Shown here piece by piece: positions 8,039 through 17,388 of a stretch of 64,000 nucleotides of DNA; the first letter of the stretch is position 1; the number at the start of each line of letters is the position of its first letter. The DNA lies in contig NZ_JAGGQL010000003.1 of assembly GCF_018613315.1 (NCBI RefSeq), positions 310,001 to 374,000 on the forward strand, in the 5' to 3' direction. This stretch comes from Bacillus sp. ISL-37. Its GTDB lineage: Bacteria; Bacillota; Bacilli; Bacillales; Cytobacillaceae. Under the pieces are notes generated by a model. The model was not told the origin of the DNA. It worked only from the letters and a program-made list of their open reading frames with translations, and ran no database searches. The position numbers and the translations under genes are program-made.

Positions 8039-9219
8039 TAGACTTCCTCCTTTTGTGCTTGTAGTGTTCCTATGGAATCCAAAGCTTGCTCAAAGTCCGC
8101 GATCAAATCATCAGCGCTCTCAAGCCCGACTGATAATCGAAGGAGACCATCACTGATTCCTCGTTTTTTACGTTCATCCTGCGGCATGGCTGCATGTGAC
8201 ATTTTTGCCGGGTAAGAGAGGATGGATTCTACAGCTCCAAGGCTGACTGCAAACACAGGCAGTCTTACTTTTTCTATAAATCTAGCTAAAACCTCGGCAT
8301 TTTCAAGCTCAAAGGATAGTACAGCCCCTGGACCATAGGCCTGCTGAAGCTGAAGTTTTGACTGCGGATGACCCGAAAGACCAGGGTAATAGACCTTCTT
8401 AATTAAAGGCTGTTCTTTTAAAAATCCAGCGATTTTCACTGCACTTTCCTGTGATTGTTTCATTCTGACAGACAAGGTCTTAATCCCTCTCATGACAAGC
8501 CATGCATCTTGGACTCCCAGTACTGCTCCGAAAGAGTTCTGCAGGGAATAAAGTCTGTTTGCTAATTCTTCATCCTTAACTACCGCCAGACCTGCGACCG
8601 TATCACTGTGGCCAGAAAGAAACTTTGTAGCGCTGTGAAGGACAATATCAGCTCCAAGTTCAAGCGGACGCTGCAAGTAAGGTGTCATAAAAGTGTTGTC
8701 GACAAATGTATAAGCACCATGTTTCTTCGCAATTTCACTGACAGCTTGTATATCTGTCACCTTTAACAGGGGATTAGAAGGTGTTTCTGCATATAGTAAA
8801 GTAGTATTTGGTCTAATCGCTTGTTTTACCGCGTCAAGGTCGGTCATGTCCACAAAAGTATGCTCAATTCCAAAGCGGTTCAAAACCTGTGTGACCATCC
8901 GGTAAGTGCCGCCATAAACATCATCGGTGACAACCACGTGATCTCCCTGTGAAAGAAGCAAAAATGCAGTTGAGATGGCAGCCATTCCAGAAGAAAAAGC
9001 AAAACCTCGTGTACCGCCCTCGAGCTCGGCGATTATTTCCTCAAGTGCCTCTCTGGTAGGATTAAGACTGCGGCTATAATCATATTTTCCGAATTTGTCT
9101 GCCGACGGCTGGTGGAAGGTTGACGCGTGCTGGATCGGTACGCTAACCCCACCGGTTGCTGGATCGAATTTATGCTTGTTATGTAGAAGTTGGGTTTCGA
9201 ATGTATATTGGTGACTCAT
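8038..9219 (-). CDS. metC: Cystathionine beta-lyase
   Basis: This 393-residue PLP enzyme of the Cys/Met metabolism family cleaves cystathionine to homocysteine, pyruvate and ammonia. The Schiff-base lysine is in HSATKFLSGHSD (about Lys199); the phosphate-binding SSGMAAI motif and the TPSNPL motif are present. It follows metI with a 4-bp ATGA overlap, and the pair matches the metI-metC order of Bacillus subtilis; that order and the higher similarity to MetC by eye decide between lyase and gamma-synthase. Family members are hard to separate from sequence alone, so gamma-lyase activity cannot be excluded. Confidence 0.88.
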   Translation of the reverse strand: MSHQYTFETQLLHNKHKFDPATGGVSVPIQHASTFHQPSADKFGKYDYSRSLNPTREALEEIIAELEGGTRGFAFSSGMAAISTAFLLLSQGDHVVVTDDVYGGTYRMVTQVLNRFGIEHTFVDMTDLDAVKQAIRPNTTLLYAETPSNPLLKVTDIQAVSEIAKKHGAYTFVDNTFMTPYLQRPLELGADIVLHSATKFLSGHSDTVAGLAVVKDEELANRLYSLQNSFGAVLGVQDAWLVMRGIKTLSVRMKQSQESAVKIAGFLKEQPLIKKVYYPGLSGHPQSKLQLQQAYGPGAVLSFELENAEVLARFIEKVRLPVFAVSLGAVESILSYPAKMSHAAMPQDERKKRGISDGLLRLSVGLESADDLIADFEQALDSIGTLQAQKEEV

Positions 9220-10331
9220 ATTGCTCCTGCCTCCTGGCGTGCCTTTTTGAAGGCTTCTTCTAAATCCTTTTTTAAATCCTCAACATTCTCGATTCCCACA
9301 GAGAACCGCAGCAGTCGGTCACAAACACCTGTTTGTTCGCGTATTTCCACTGGTATATCAGCATGTGTCTGTGTTGCAGGGTAAGTAATGAAACTCTCAA
9401 CACCACCAAGACTTTCGGCAAAAGTGATTGTGGAAAGACTTTTTAAAAATGGATTAACCATGACAGGGGAGTGTACCCTGAAAGAAATCATTCCGCCCCT
9501 GCCAGGATACAGGACATCTCTCACTGCATCATGTTCTTGTAAATAACCCACAAGTTCTCTGGCATTTTGCTCGTGGCGTTCCATCCTTAATGCAAGAGTC
9601 TTCATTCCACGGATGAGGAGCCAGGAATCGAAAGGACTTAATACCGCACCGCCGCCATTGTGATGAAGGAATAGAGAATCACATAACTGCTGTCCCCTGG
9701 CGACGATCAGCCCTGCAAGGACATCATTGTGACCGCCAAGATATTTTGTTGCACTGTGAATCACGATATCTGCACCTAAAGTCAATGGTTTTTGCAGCAG
9801 GGGAGTGTAGAAGGTATTATCAACAATCAACAGAATACCGTTTTCTTTTGCGATGTTTGCGATTGCTTCAATATCAGCTTGCTCCATCAGCGGATTCGTC
9901 GGGGTTTCCACAAAAAGAGCCTTCGTCTTTTGCGTGATGGTCGATTTGATTTCATTTAAATCAGCCATGTCAGCATATGTACTATTTAATCCCCACTTTT
10001 TGAAACCCTGCTCAAGAAGCCGGTAAGTTCCTCCGTATAAATCCTTAGAAACAATCCATTCATCTCCGTGCTCGAATAGTGAAAGAACCGTCCAGATTGC
10101 TGCCATACCGGAGCTACAGGCAAATCCGCGGTCACCTTCCTCGAGATCAGCGATTGCCTTCTCAAGAATTTCCCGAGTAGGATTTCCCGTGCGGACATAA
10201 TCATAGCCGCTGGATTGGCCAATCCCTTCGTGGCGGTATGCCGTGGTTAAATAGATGGGGGGATTGACTGCCCCTGTTGTTGTTTCACTCCTGTTGCCAA
10301 GCTGCGCTAACTTCGTATCGATTTCTGCCAA
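9216..10331 (-). CDS. metI: Cystathionine gamma-synthase / O-acetylhomoserine thiolyase
   Basis: First gene of the met operon, 371 residues from a TTG at 10331. I prefer that start because AGGAG ends 8 nt before it; the GTG at 10340 lies inside the ribosome site. The enzyme is a PLP Cys/Met-family transferase that condenses an acylated homoserine with cysteine (or sulfide). Visible motifs are SSGMAAIW, TPTNPL and the PLP lysine in HSATKYLGGHND (about residue 196). In B. subtilis MetI has both cystathionine synthase and sulfhydrylase activity. It is preceded by a SAM-I riboswitch and overlaps metC by 4 bp. Confidence 0.88.
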   Translation of the reverse strand: MAEIDTKLAQLGNRSETTTGAVNPPIYLTTAYRHEGIGQSSGYDYVRTGNPTREILEKAIADLEEGDRGFACSSGMAAIWTVLSLFEHGDEWIVSKDLYGGTYRLLEQGFKKWGLNSTYADMADLNEIKSTITQKTKALFVETPTNPLMEQADIEAIANIAKENGILLIVDNTFYTPLLQKPLTLGADIVIHSATKYLGGHNDVLAGLIVARGQQLCDSLFLHHNGGGAVLSPFDSWLLIRGMKTLALRMERHEQNARELVGYLQEHDAVRDVLYPGRGGMISFRVHSPVMVNPFLKSLSTITFAESLGGVESFITYPATQTHADIPVEIREQTGVCDRLLRFSVGIENVEDLKKDLEEAFKKARQEAGAI

Positions 10332-10458
10332 TTTACTCACTCCTAATGGTTGTAGTCAGACGGCAATTTTTGTTTTATGAGTAAAGACGAAATTTACGAC
10401 TTTTAAAAAGACCAATTCCCGCAAAGCTTCAGAAAGACGGTGCGGGGAGTCCCTTATA

Positions 10459-10489
10459 AAACAAAAAAGCCTTCTTAAGAAGAAGACTT
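10459..10489 (-). terminator. Riboswitch-controlled transcription terminator
   Basis: On the minus strand a 10-bp stem (AAGTCTTCTT / AAGAAGGCTT, loop CTT) is followed by TTTTGTTTT. It lies directly after the SAM-I aptamer and about 130 nt before metI, the normal place for the expression platform. When SAM is bound this stem should form and stop transcription. Confidence 0.85.
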
Positions 10490-10510
10490 TTACAGATGAT
10501 AGCCATTCTT

Positions 10511-10619
10511 CTTATCTGCCAAGTTTTAAAAACTTGCTGGAATTAGCACCTTTTCAACAAGGAAAGTTGAAGGTTGCTGAAGCTTCACAGGGCCAGGACC
10601 CTCAGCTTCTCTGGATAAG
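10511..10619 (-). promoter_or_regulatory. SAM-I (S-box) riboswitch aptamer
   Basis: Minus-strand sequence shows the S-box consensus in order: CTTATCCAGAGAAGCTGAGG (P1 and start of P2), a GGCCCTGTGAAGCTTCAGC core, AACCTT, a P3 hairpin, GGTGCTAATTCCAGCA, a P4 stem around AAGTTTTT/AAAACTT, and the closing P1 strand AGATAAG. The outer P1 helix pairs CTTATC(C) with (A)GATAAG. It binds S-adenosylmethionine and should switch off the metI-metC-yitJ-metH operon when SAM is plentiful. Confidence 0.95.
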
Positions 10620-10652
10620 ATTTCATATTATTGAATTATTAAATTTCTCTAA

Positions 10653-10681
10653 ATATTACAGCTGTTATGAAAGAATGTCAA
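10653..10681 (-). promoter_or_regulatory. Sigma-A type promoter of the met operon
   Basis: Minus strand: TTGACA (10681-10676), 17-nt spacer, TAATAT (10658-10653). The predicted start near 10646 puts the riboswitch about 27 nt into the transcript. The rest of 10682-10810 shows only a degenerate, partial 52-bp repeat unit (about 10772-10810). Confidence 0.75.
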
Positions 10682-10810
10682 TCATTTTGTTAATGCGGTA
10701 AAGCAAATAGGTAAAAGATCCTTGTGGTTTAATATCTGGCAGGGCATAGTGATTCTATTCAGAGAGCTTTCCAGATTATTGGGGCAAAGCTCAAGATTCC
10801 GTTTTTATTG

Positions 10811-11382
10811 TGACAGCTTTTCTTGTTCTGGAGCCAAAGTTGTCAAGATTCTGCTTTTATTATGACAGCTTTTCTGAATCCGGAACCAAAGTTGTCAAGA
10901 TTCCACCGTTATTATGACAGCTTTTCTTGATCAGAAGCCAAAGTTGTCAAGATTCTGCTTTTATTATGACAGCTTTTCTGAATCCGGAACCAAAGCTGTC
11001 AAGATTCCGCCAGTATTATGACAGCTTTTCATGATCCAAAGCCAAAGCTGTCAAGATTCCGCCGTTATTATGACAGCTTTTCTGAATCCGGAGCCAAAGC
11101 TGTCAAGATTCCGCCAGTATTGTGACAGCTTTTCATGATCCAAAGCTAAAGCTGTCAAGATTCCGCTGTTATTGTGACAGCTTTTCTGGATCCGGAGCCA
11201 AAGCTGTCAAGATTCCGCCAGTATTATGGCAGCTTTTCATGATCCAAAGCCAAAGCTGTCAAGATTCCGCCGTTATTATGACAGCTTTTCTGAATCCGGA
11301 GCCAAAGCTGTCAAGATTCCGCCAGTATTGTGACACCTTTTCATGATCCAAAGCCAAAGCTGTCAAGATTCCGCTGCCTCAT
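10811..11382. repeat. Eleven tandem 52-bp hairpin units (TGACAG array)
   Basis: Units start at 10811 and then every 52 bp to 11331 without a single indel. Positions 1-10 (TGACAGCTTT) and 26-35 (AAAGCTGTCA) are perfect inverted repeats separated by 15 nt; a 17-nt spacer (AGATTCCGCCAGTATTA-like) completes the unit. Loops alternate: even units read TCTGAATCCGGAGCC, later odd units TCATGATCCAAAGCC, so the true period is 104 bp. The array lies between the 3' end of the neutral protease gene and the met promoter. It has no coding potential (52 is not a multiple of 3) and is not CRISPR-like. Function is unknown. Confidence 0.95.
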
Positions 11383-11384
11383 AA

Positions 11385-11418
11385 TAAAAAACTGGCTCAC
11401 ATTAATAAATGAGCCAGT
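11385..11418 (-). terminator. Terminator of the neutral protease gene
   Basis: A 9-bp perfect stem ACTGGCTCA / TGAGCCAGT (11391-11399, 11410-11418) is followed on the minus strand by a run of seven T. It sits 20 nt after the protease stop and directly before the repeat array. Confidence 0.85.
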
Positions 11419-11437
11419 CTGACTAAATATAGAGCTA

Positions 11438-13093
<1,656 letters not shown>

Positions 13094-13122
13094 CTATCTA
13101 ATAAAATTAGTAGATTATCATA

Positions 13123-13151
13123 TTTATACTTTAATAGTCTGAACATTTCAA
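13123..13151 (-). promoter_or_regulatory. Promoter of the neutral protease gene
   Basis: Minus strand: TTGAAA (13151-13146), 17-nt spacer, TATAAA (13128-13123), about 55 nt before the TTG start. Confidence 0.65.
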
Positions 13152-13230
13152 TAACTAAGTCTAAAATTGTCGAATCAGCATGTTGGGAAAATTCCTGGGG
13201 CAAATTTTTAATAAAAGTAATCAGAATTTA

Positions 13231-13260
13231 TTGACTAATTTGTCAATATATTTTTATTAT
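13231..13260 (+). promoter_or_regulatory. Possible cstA promoter with overlapping palindrome
   Basis: TTGACT (13231-13236) and TATTAT (13255-13260) are separated by 18 nt, 40 nt before the cstA start. The -35 box is the left arm of a perfect dyad TTGAC-N6-GTCAA (13231-13246), a likely operator position. No catabolite (cre) site was seen, although cstA is a starvation gene. Confidence 0.45.
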
Positions 13261-13300
13261 TAAGTTGTAGTACCAACTCATAAAAAAGGAGGTTAATAAA

Positions 13301-15043
13301 ATGAATTCTTTATGGTTAGCTGTGATCGGAATGATTGTGTTTGCGATCGGATACCGCTTCTATTCTAAATGGGTAGCAGAAAAGATTTACCGTCTTGACC
13401 CGAACTATGTCACACCGGCGCACCAGTATTCGGATGGAGTAGACTTTGTTCCAACGAAGAAAATGATCCTTTGGGGTCACCATTTTACGTCCGTTGCCGG
13501 GGCAGCACCAATTGTTGGGCCGGCGATCGCTGTCTATTGGGGATGGCTTCCTGCATTCCTCTGGGTTACCTTGGGCACGGTCTTCGCAGCAGGTGTTCAT
13601 GACTTCGGAACTCTTGTCCTTTCAGTCAGGAATAAGGGACAGTCAGTCGGTACAATCACAAATAAGCTAATTGGCAAACGTGCAAAAATTATGTTCTTAT
13701 TCATTATTTTAATACTTGTTTTGATGGTCAACGCCGTTTTTGCATGGGTTATTGCGAACTTGTTTGTAAAATTCCCCGCGAGTGTTCTATCGGTATTCCT
13801 TCAAATACCACTTGCGATTTGGATTGGTTATGCAGTTTATAAAAAGAAGAAGGGGATGCTCGTACCTTCCCTGATTGCATTAGCTGTCATGTATGGTGCC
13901 GCTATCCTGGCCAGCCGCGTACCGGCATTGCAAATTGATCTTGTGAGATATTTTGGCGGGGCGGATAGTACCGTCATGTTTAGTCTAAGTGGTGTATCCA
14001 TGGCTTTCTTAGTCTGGATTGTCGTCCTGATGGTTTATGTTTACATTGCATCAACACTGCCAGTCTGGAAGCTCTTGCAGCCTCGTGATTATATCAATTC
14101 GCACCAGTTGGTTGTAGGTTTATTCATTTTATATGCAGGACTCATTTTCCTTCAGCCAAAGGTTACAGCTCCAGCAATGAATGCTGCAGCTACTGATGTT
14201 TCCTGGTTCCCATTATTGTTCATCACGATTGCCTGTGGTGCCATTTCTGGATTCCATGGACTTGTTTCTTCTGGAACATCCTCTAAGCAGCTGGAAAAAG
14301 AAACAGATGCCCGCTTTGTTGGTTATCTTGGTGCAGTTGGGGAAGGTGTCCTTGCCTTGATCGCCATTATCGCGGTTATCACTGTATTTGCGACAAAAGC
14401 TGATTTTACTGCTGCGTATTCAAGCTTTGCCGCTGCAAGCGCAGGTGGGCTTGGCAACTTCATCAATGGTGCTGCCCAGCTTGCTACCGGCATCTGGATT
14501 CCAGCAGACATCGCAAGGACGATTGTTTCCATCATCGTCGTCAGCTTTGCCGCTACCACTTTGGACACGTCAGTAAGATTGATGCGTTATATCATCGCTG
14601 AAATCGGAAGCGAGTACAATGTCCAGGCACTGACAAAGACTCATGTGGCTACAACTGTTGCGGTTGTTTCCAGTGCGGCGCTAGTATTATTGCCAAAAGG
14701 GCCTAACGGATTCGGTTCTGGCGGATATCTATTGTGGCCATTGTTCGGAACGAGCAACCAGCTTTTGGCCGGAGTCAGCCTGCTGCTTGTTTCCATCTGG
14801 CTGAAGCGTCAGGGAAGGAATTACCTGGTAACCTTCATCCCAATGGTGTTCGTATTCTTCATGACACTTTGGGCAATGATTCAGCAGGTCGTTTTCCAGT
14901 GGTCTGGTTATGGAAGCGGCGAGCTGAATATGCTGCTCTTTGGTATCGGAGGACTGATCCTGATCTTTGTATTCTGGATCATCATCGAAGCAATCGCAGC
15001 CTTCAGCAGGAATAATCAACCGCCATTAAGCAAGGAAATGTAA
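13301..15043 (+). CDS. cstA: Carbon starvation protein CstA family transporter
   Basis: A 580-residue polytopic membrane protein with about 15 hydrophobic segments. The N-terminal DGVDFVPTKKMILWGHHF and AGAAPIVGPAIAVYWGW stretches and later GFHGLVSSGTSSKQ are hallmarks of the CstA family, known as peptide or pyruvate transporters induced on carbon starvation. It is shorter than E. coli CstA (about 700) but typical for the Bacillus short form. A strong ribosome site (AAAGGAGG) supports the start. It is a single gene between its own promoter and a terminator. Substrate cannot be decided from sequence. Confidence 0.9.
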   Translation: MNSLWLAVIGMIVFAIGYRFYSKWVAEKIYRLDPNYVTPAHQYSDGVDFVPTKKMILWGHHFTSVAGAAPIVGPAIAVYWGWLPAFLWVTLGTVFAAGVHDFGTLVLSVRNKGQSVGTITNKLIGKRAKIMFLFIILILVLMVNAVFAWVIANLFVKFPASVLSVFLQIPLAIWIGYAVYKKKKGMLVPSLIALAVMYGAAILASRVPALQIDLVRYFGGADSTVMFSLSGVSMAFLVWIVVLMVYVYIASTLPVWKLLQPRDYINSHQLVVGLFILYAGLIFLQPKVTAPAMNAAATDVSWFPLLFITIACGAISGFHGLVSSGTSSKQLEKETDARFVGYLGAVGEGVLALIAIIAVITVFATKADFTAAYSSFAAASAGGLGNFINGAAQLATGIWIPADIARTIVSIIVVSFAATTLDTSVRLMRYIIAEIGSEYNVQALTKTHVATTVAVVSSAALVLLPKGPNGFGSGGYLLWPLFGTSNQLLAGVSLLLVSIWLKRQGRNYLVTFIPMVFVFFMTLWAMIQQVVFQWSGYGSGELNMLLFGIGGLILIFVFWIIIEAIAAFSRNNQPPLSKEM

Positions 15044-15050
15044 TGAAGTG

Positions 15051-15080
15051 GAGGCCGGGCGACCGGTCTCTATTGTCATT
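15051..15080 (+). terminator. Terminator of cstA
   Basis: Stem GAGGCCGG / CCGGTCTC (15051-15058, 15063-15070) with a GCGA loop, followed by TATTGTCATTTTT. The T run is not immediate, so strength is uncertain. A second perfect 9-bp stem GTTAAAATC / GATTTTAAC lies at 15112-15137 without a T run. Confidence 0.55.
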
Positions 15081-15293
15081 TTTAGAAAGCGCTGTTTTCG
15101 TATAGATTGTTGTTAAAATCCTAAAGCCGATTTTAACGTAATAAAAAGCCATTTTGCAGGTCGGTACTAAGTTTGCATGCTCTTTTCTCATAAAAAGTGT
15201 CAGCTTTACGAAAAAAATAGGTCTTGAAATCCTATTTTGTATTCAAAAGCAACAAAGTTTGAGAAAAGAGCCTTAGAAAGAGAGGAATTCGCG

Positions 15294-15557
15294 ATGGGTT
15301 TCTACGAACAATTAAAGCGTGCAATAGCTGTCTATGATGAGATTCTCAGACAGCCGCACAGGACAGAAATTGCTCGTGAATTAAGAGATGAAGAGGATCT
15401 GTTTATGTTGTTGTGCTTTTCAGAAATGCTCGGTCTGCCCAACCCGGCATTTTACTACACACTTGAACTATACCCTGTCATCATCGAGCGTTTTCATGAT
15501 TGGCATCTGAGGGCCGGGATGGAAAAATCCCCGCTTGAAGGAATACGCTGCTGCTAG
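15294..15557 (+). CDS. Small protein ending in Cys-Cys, cory-CC-star type, partner of ArsA-like ATPase
   Basis: The ATG at 15294 (GAGAGGAA upstream) gives an 87-residue soluble helical protein starting MGFYEQLKRAIAVYDE and ending GIRCC directly before the stop. A terminal Cys-Cys and a position next to an ArsA/GET3-type ATPase match the family I know as 'cory-CC-star'; this identification is from memory. The gap to the ATPase start is 11 nt, so the two are co-transcribed. A reasonable inference is that the protein is a substrate or adaptor of the ATPase, with the exposed C-terminal cysteines as metal or lipid-modification site. An upstream in-frame TTG at 15237 is possible but lacks a ribosome site. 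Confidence 0.6.
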   Translation: MGFYEQLKRAIAVYDEILRQPHRTEIARELRDEEDLFMLLCFSEMLGLPNPAFYYTLELYPVIIERFHDWHLRAGMEKSPLEGIRCC

Positions 15558-15568
15558 GAGGAAGTGTT

Positions 15569-16528
15569 ATGGATATGCTGGAAAAGAAGATCTATTTTAT
15601 TGGTGGAAAAGGCGGTGTTGGCAAAAGTACAACATCCGCGGCAATGGCGCTTTTACTTGCGCAAAAAGGAAAGAAGATACTGCTGGTTTCAACAGATCCC
15701 GCCCATAATACAGGCGATTTATTTCATCGTAACCTCAGCGGGGGAAAAATCGAAAGAGCAACGGAGAATCTTGACGTACTGGAAATTGATTCGGAACAGG
15801 AATCAAGGAATTACATCAATGGAGTAAAGGGAAACCTGAAAGGCCTGGTCAAAGCGACGATGCTGGAGGAGGTCAACAGGCAGATCGATATGGCAGCATC
15901 CTCGCCTGGGGCAGAAGAAGCCGCGCTGTTTGACAAAATCACCTCATTGATTCTTGAGGAAATCGCAAACTATGACGGTATTGTTTTTGACACAGCACCT
16001 ACTGGACATACAATTCGGCTTCTGACACTTCCGGAATTGATGGGCGTCTGGATGGACGGGCTGTTGGAACGGCGTAAAAAAGTGAACGAGAATTACGCAC
16101 AGTGGATGAATGATGGTGAAATCGTTGAAGACCCTTTATATGAAAAGTTGAATGAACGAAAAAACCGCTTCAAGCGTGTAAGGGAAATCCTGCTGGATGA
16201 TACCAAAACACAGTATGTGTTCGTTCTTAATGCTGAAAGGCTTCCAATCCTCGAAACCGCCAAGGCAATTGATACTTTGCACGAGCATGGAATACATGTT
16301 AACTCAATCGTAGTCAATAAGGTCATTCCAGATGAAGCAGATGGAAGGTTCATGGAGCAAAGAAGAACGAACGAGAGAGTGTATCTTGATGAAATTAAAG
16401 ACAAATTTAAGAATCAGAGACAAATTTTCTTGCCGCTCCTTGAGCACGATATTTCCTCGCTGGCCACACTGGAACTTATATCAGGCCTTTTAGGAAAACA
16501 AATCGATTATCATTTAAATCATCGTTAA
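15569..16528 (+). CDS. ArsA/GET3-family P-loop ATPase
   Basis: 319 residues with a deviant Walker A GGKGGVGKST (12-21), switch I STDPAHNTGD (41-50) and switch II DTAPTGHTIRLL (141-152), the classic signatures of ArsA/TRC40 ATPases. There is a single ATPase domain (arsenite-pump ArsA has two), and I see no cysteine in the whole protein. It therefore lacks both the arsenite-binding cysteines and the GET3 CxxC zinc motif. No arsB or arsD is nearby, so arsenic transport is unlikely. The tight pairing with the Cys-Cys small protein upstream suggests a targeting or insertion role. A ribosome site (GGAGGAAG) supports the start. Confidence 0.85.
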   Translation: MDMLEKKIYFIGGKGGVGKSTTSAAMALLLAQKGKKILLVSTDPAHNTGDLFHRNLSGGKIERATENLDVLEIDSEQESRNYINGVKGNLKGLVKATMLEEVNRQIDMAASSPGAEEAALFDKITSLILEEIANYDGIVFDTAPTGHTIRLLTLPELMGVWMDGLLERRKKVNENYAQWMNDGEIVEDPLYEKLNERKNRFKRVREILLDDTKTQYVFVLNAERLPILETAKAIDTLHEHGIHVNSIVVNKVIPDEADGRFMEQRRTNERVYLDEIKDKFKNQRQIFLPLLEHDISSLATLELISGLLGKQIDYHLNHR

Positions 16529-16639
16529 AAGTGGTGTTTTCATTTTATTTATTAGGGTTATATAAAAACACGGATAAATTTTAAAGCAGTATGGAAACTA
16601 AATTTAATTGGAAATTGTAATATAGAAAGGGGCACTAGA

Positions 16640-17317
16640 ATGAGGCGAATCTTTCCCGGCTCGATTACAGCGTACAGTCAGTTCGGACATTTGAAGGTCC
16701 CTAAGAGTATTAGAAATATTTGTCCAGATTGCAAAGACAAAGTTGAGTTTGTCCTAAAATCGACTTATCAGAGCAGCAAACATGGATTGATGACGGAAGG
16801 TGCTTGCCCTTCATGCAAACAAAGTGTTCCGTTTATAATCATTACAAAAGAAAAAGAGACACAGCCTGATGTGTACATATATGATCCCCAGAGCTCGACA
16901 GATCCGTCAAGCCAGATTCAACACATTCCCAGAATACCTGAAGAATTGGTCAGGTCCTATAAATCTGCGGTCAGTGTTCATCTTTCGAAAGAGAATGGAG
17001 CGACTGCTGTACTGGCCAAGCGGGTCCTAGAAAATGTACTTAAAAACTTTTTAGGCGATAAAGTTAAGGGCCTTACTCTTGACCAGCAATTCGAAATTCT
17101 TCCGGACCATATTAATTTAGTAAAACCAGTCACCTCATTAGGTCCATTGATGGCTTCTGAAGGCGGACTTCACAAGATGCTTGAGCTGGAATCTGAGATG
17201 GATGATGAAATGACAGAACTAACAATGGATTTATTGGAGGATTTGATTCAATACCTATTCGTATTGCCTGGAAAAATAGAAATGACCCGAGAACAAATTG
17301 AAAAAAAGTTAAATTGA
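16640..17317 (+). CDS. Zinc-ribbon protein with DUF4145-like domain
   Basis: 225 residues. The N-terminal part has two CxxC pairs (CPDC near residue 29 and CPSC near 57), a zinc ribbon. The C-terminal 130 residues are helical, with A-V-L-A-K-R-V-L-E-N-V-L and G-L-T-L-D-Q-Q-F, which resembles the DUF4145 domain found alone or attached to restriction and defence proteins. Function is unknown. No restriction or phage genes are adjacent, so it is probably a stand-alone housekeeping copy. The gene has its own ribosome site (AGAAAGGGG) and a clear terminator. Confidence 0.65.
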   Translation: MRRIFPGSITAYSQFGHLKVPKSIRNICPDCKDKVEFVLKSTYQSSKHGLMTEGACPSCKQSVPFIIITKEKETQPDVYIYDPQSSTDPSSQIQHIPRIPEELVRSYKSAVSVHLSKENGATAVLAKRVLENVLKNFLGDKVKGLTLDQQFEILPDHINLVKPVTSLGPLMASEGGLHKMLELESEMDDEMTELTMDLLEDLIQYLFVLPGKIEMTREQIEKKLN

Positions 17318-17329
17318 TTTGACTTCAAG

Positions 17330-17355
17330 CAGCTTCCGAGGGAGGCTGTTTTTTT
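17330..17355 (+). terminator. Intrinsic terminator
   Basis: 8-bp stem CAGCTTCC / GGAGGCTG (one G-T pair), 3-nt loop, then seven T, 12 nt after the preceding stop. Confidence 0.85.
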
Positions 17356-17388
17356 GGTATAGTAGGAGGGGTAAAAGGGGGATCAGCT

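Noticed and set aside
11122-11346. A plus-strand open frame inside the 52-bp array
   Set aside because: It only reads through repeat units, has no ribosome site, and 52 bp is not a multiple of three, so the amino acid pattern is not conserved.
10811-11382. CRISPR array
   Set aside because: The whole 52-bp unit is repeated, including the loop and spacer; there are no unique spacers and no cas genes nearby. The same holds for the arrays at 2582, 18568 and 46212.
15569-16528. Arsenite efflux ATPase ArsA
   Set aside because: Single ATPase domain, no cysteines and no arsB, arsD or arsR nearby.
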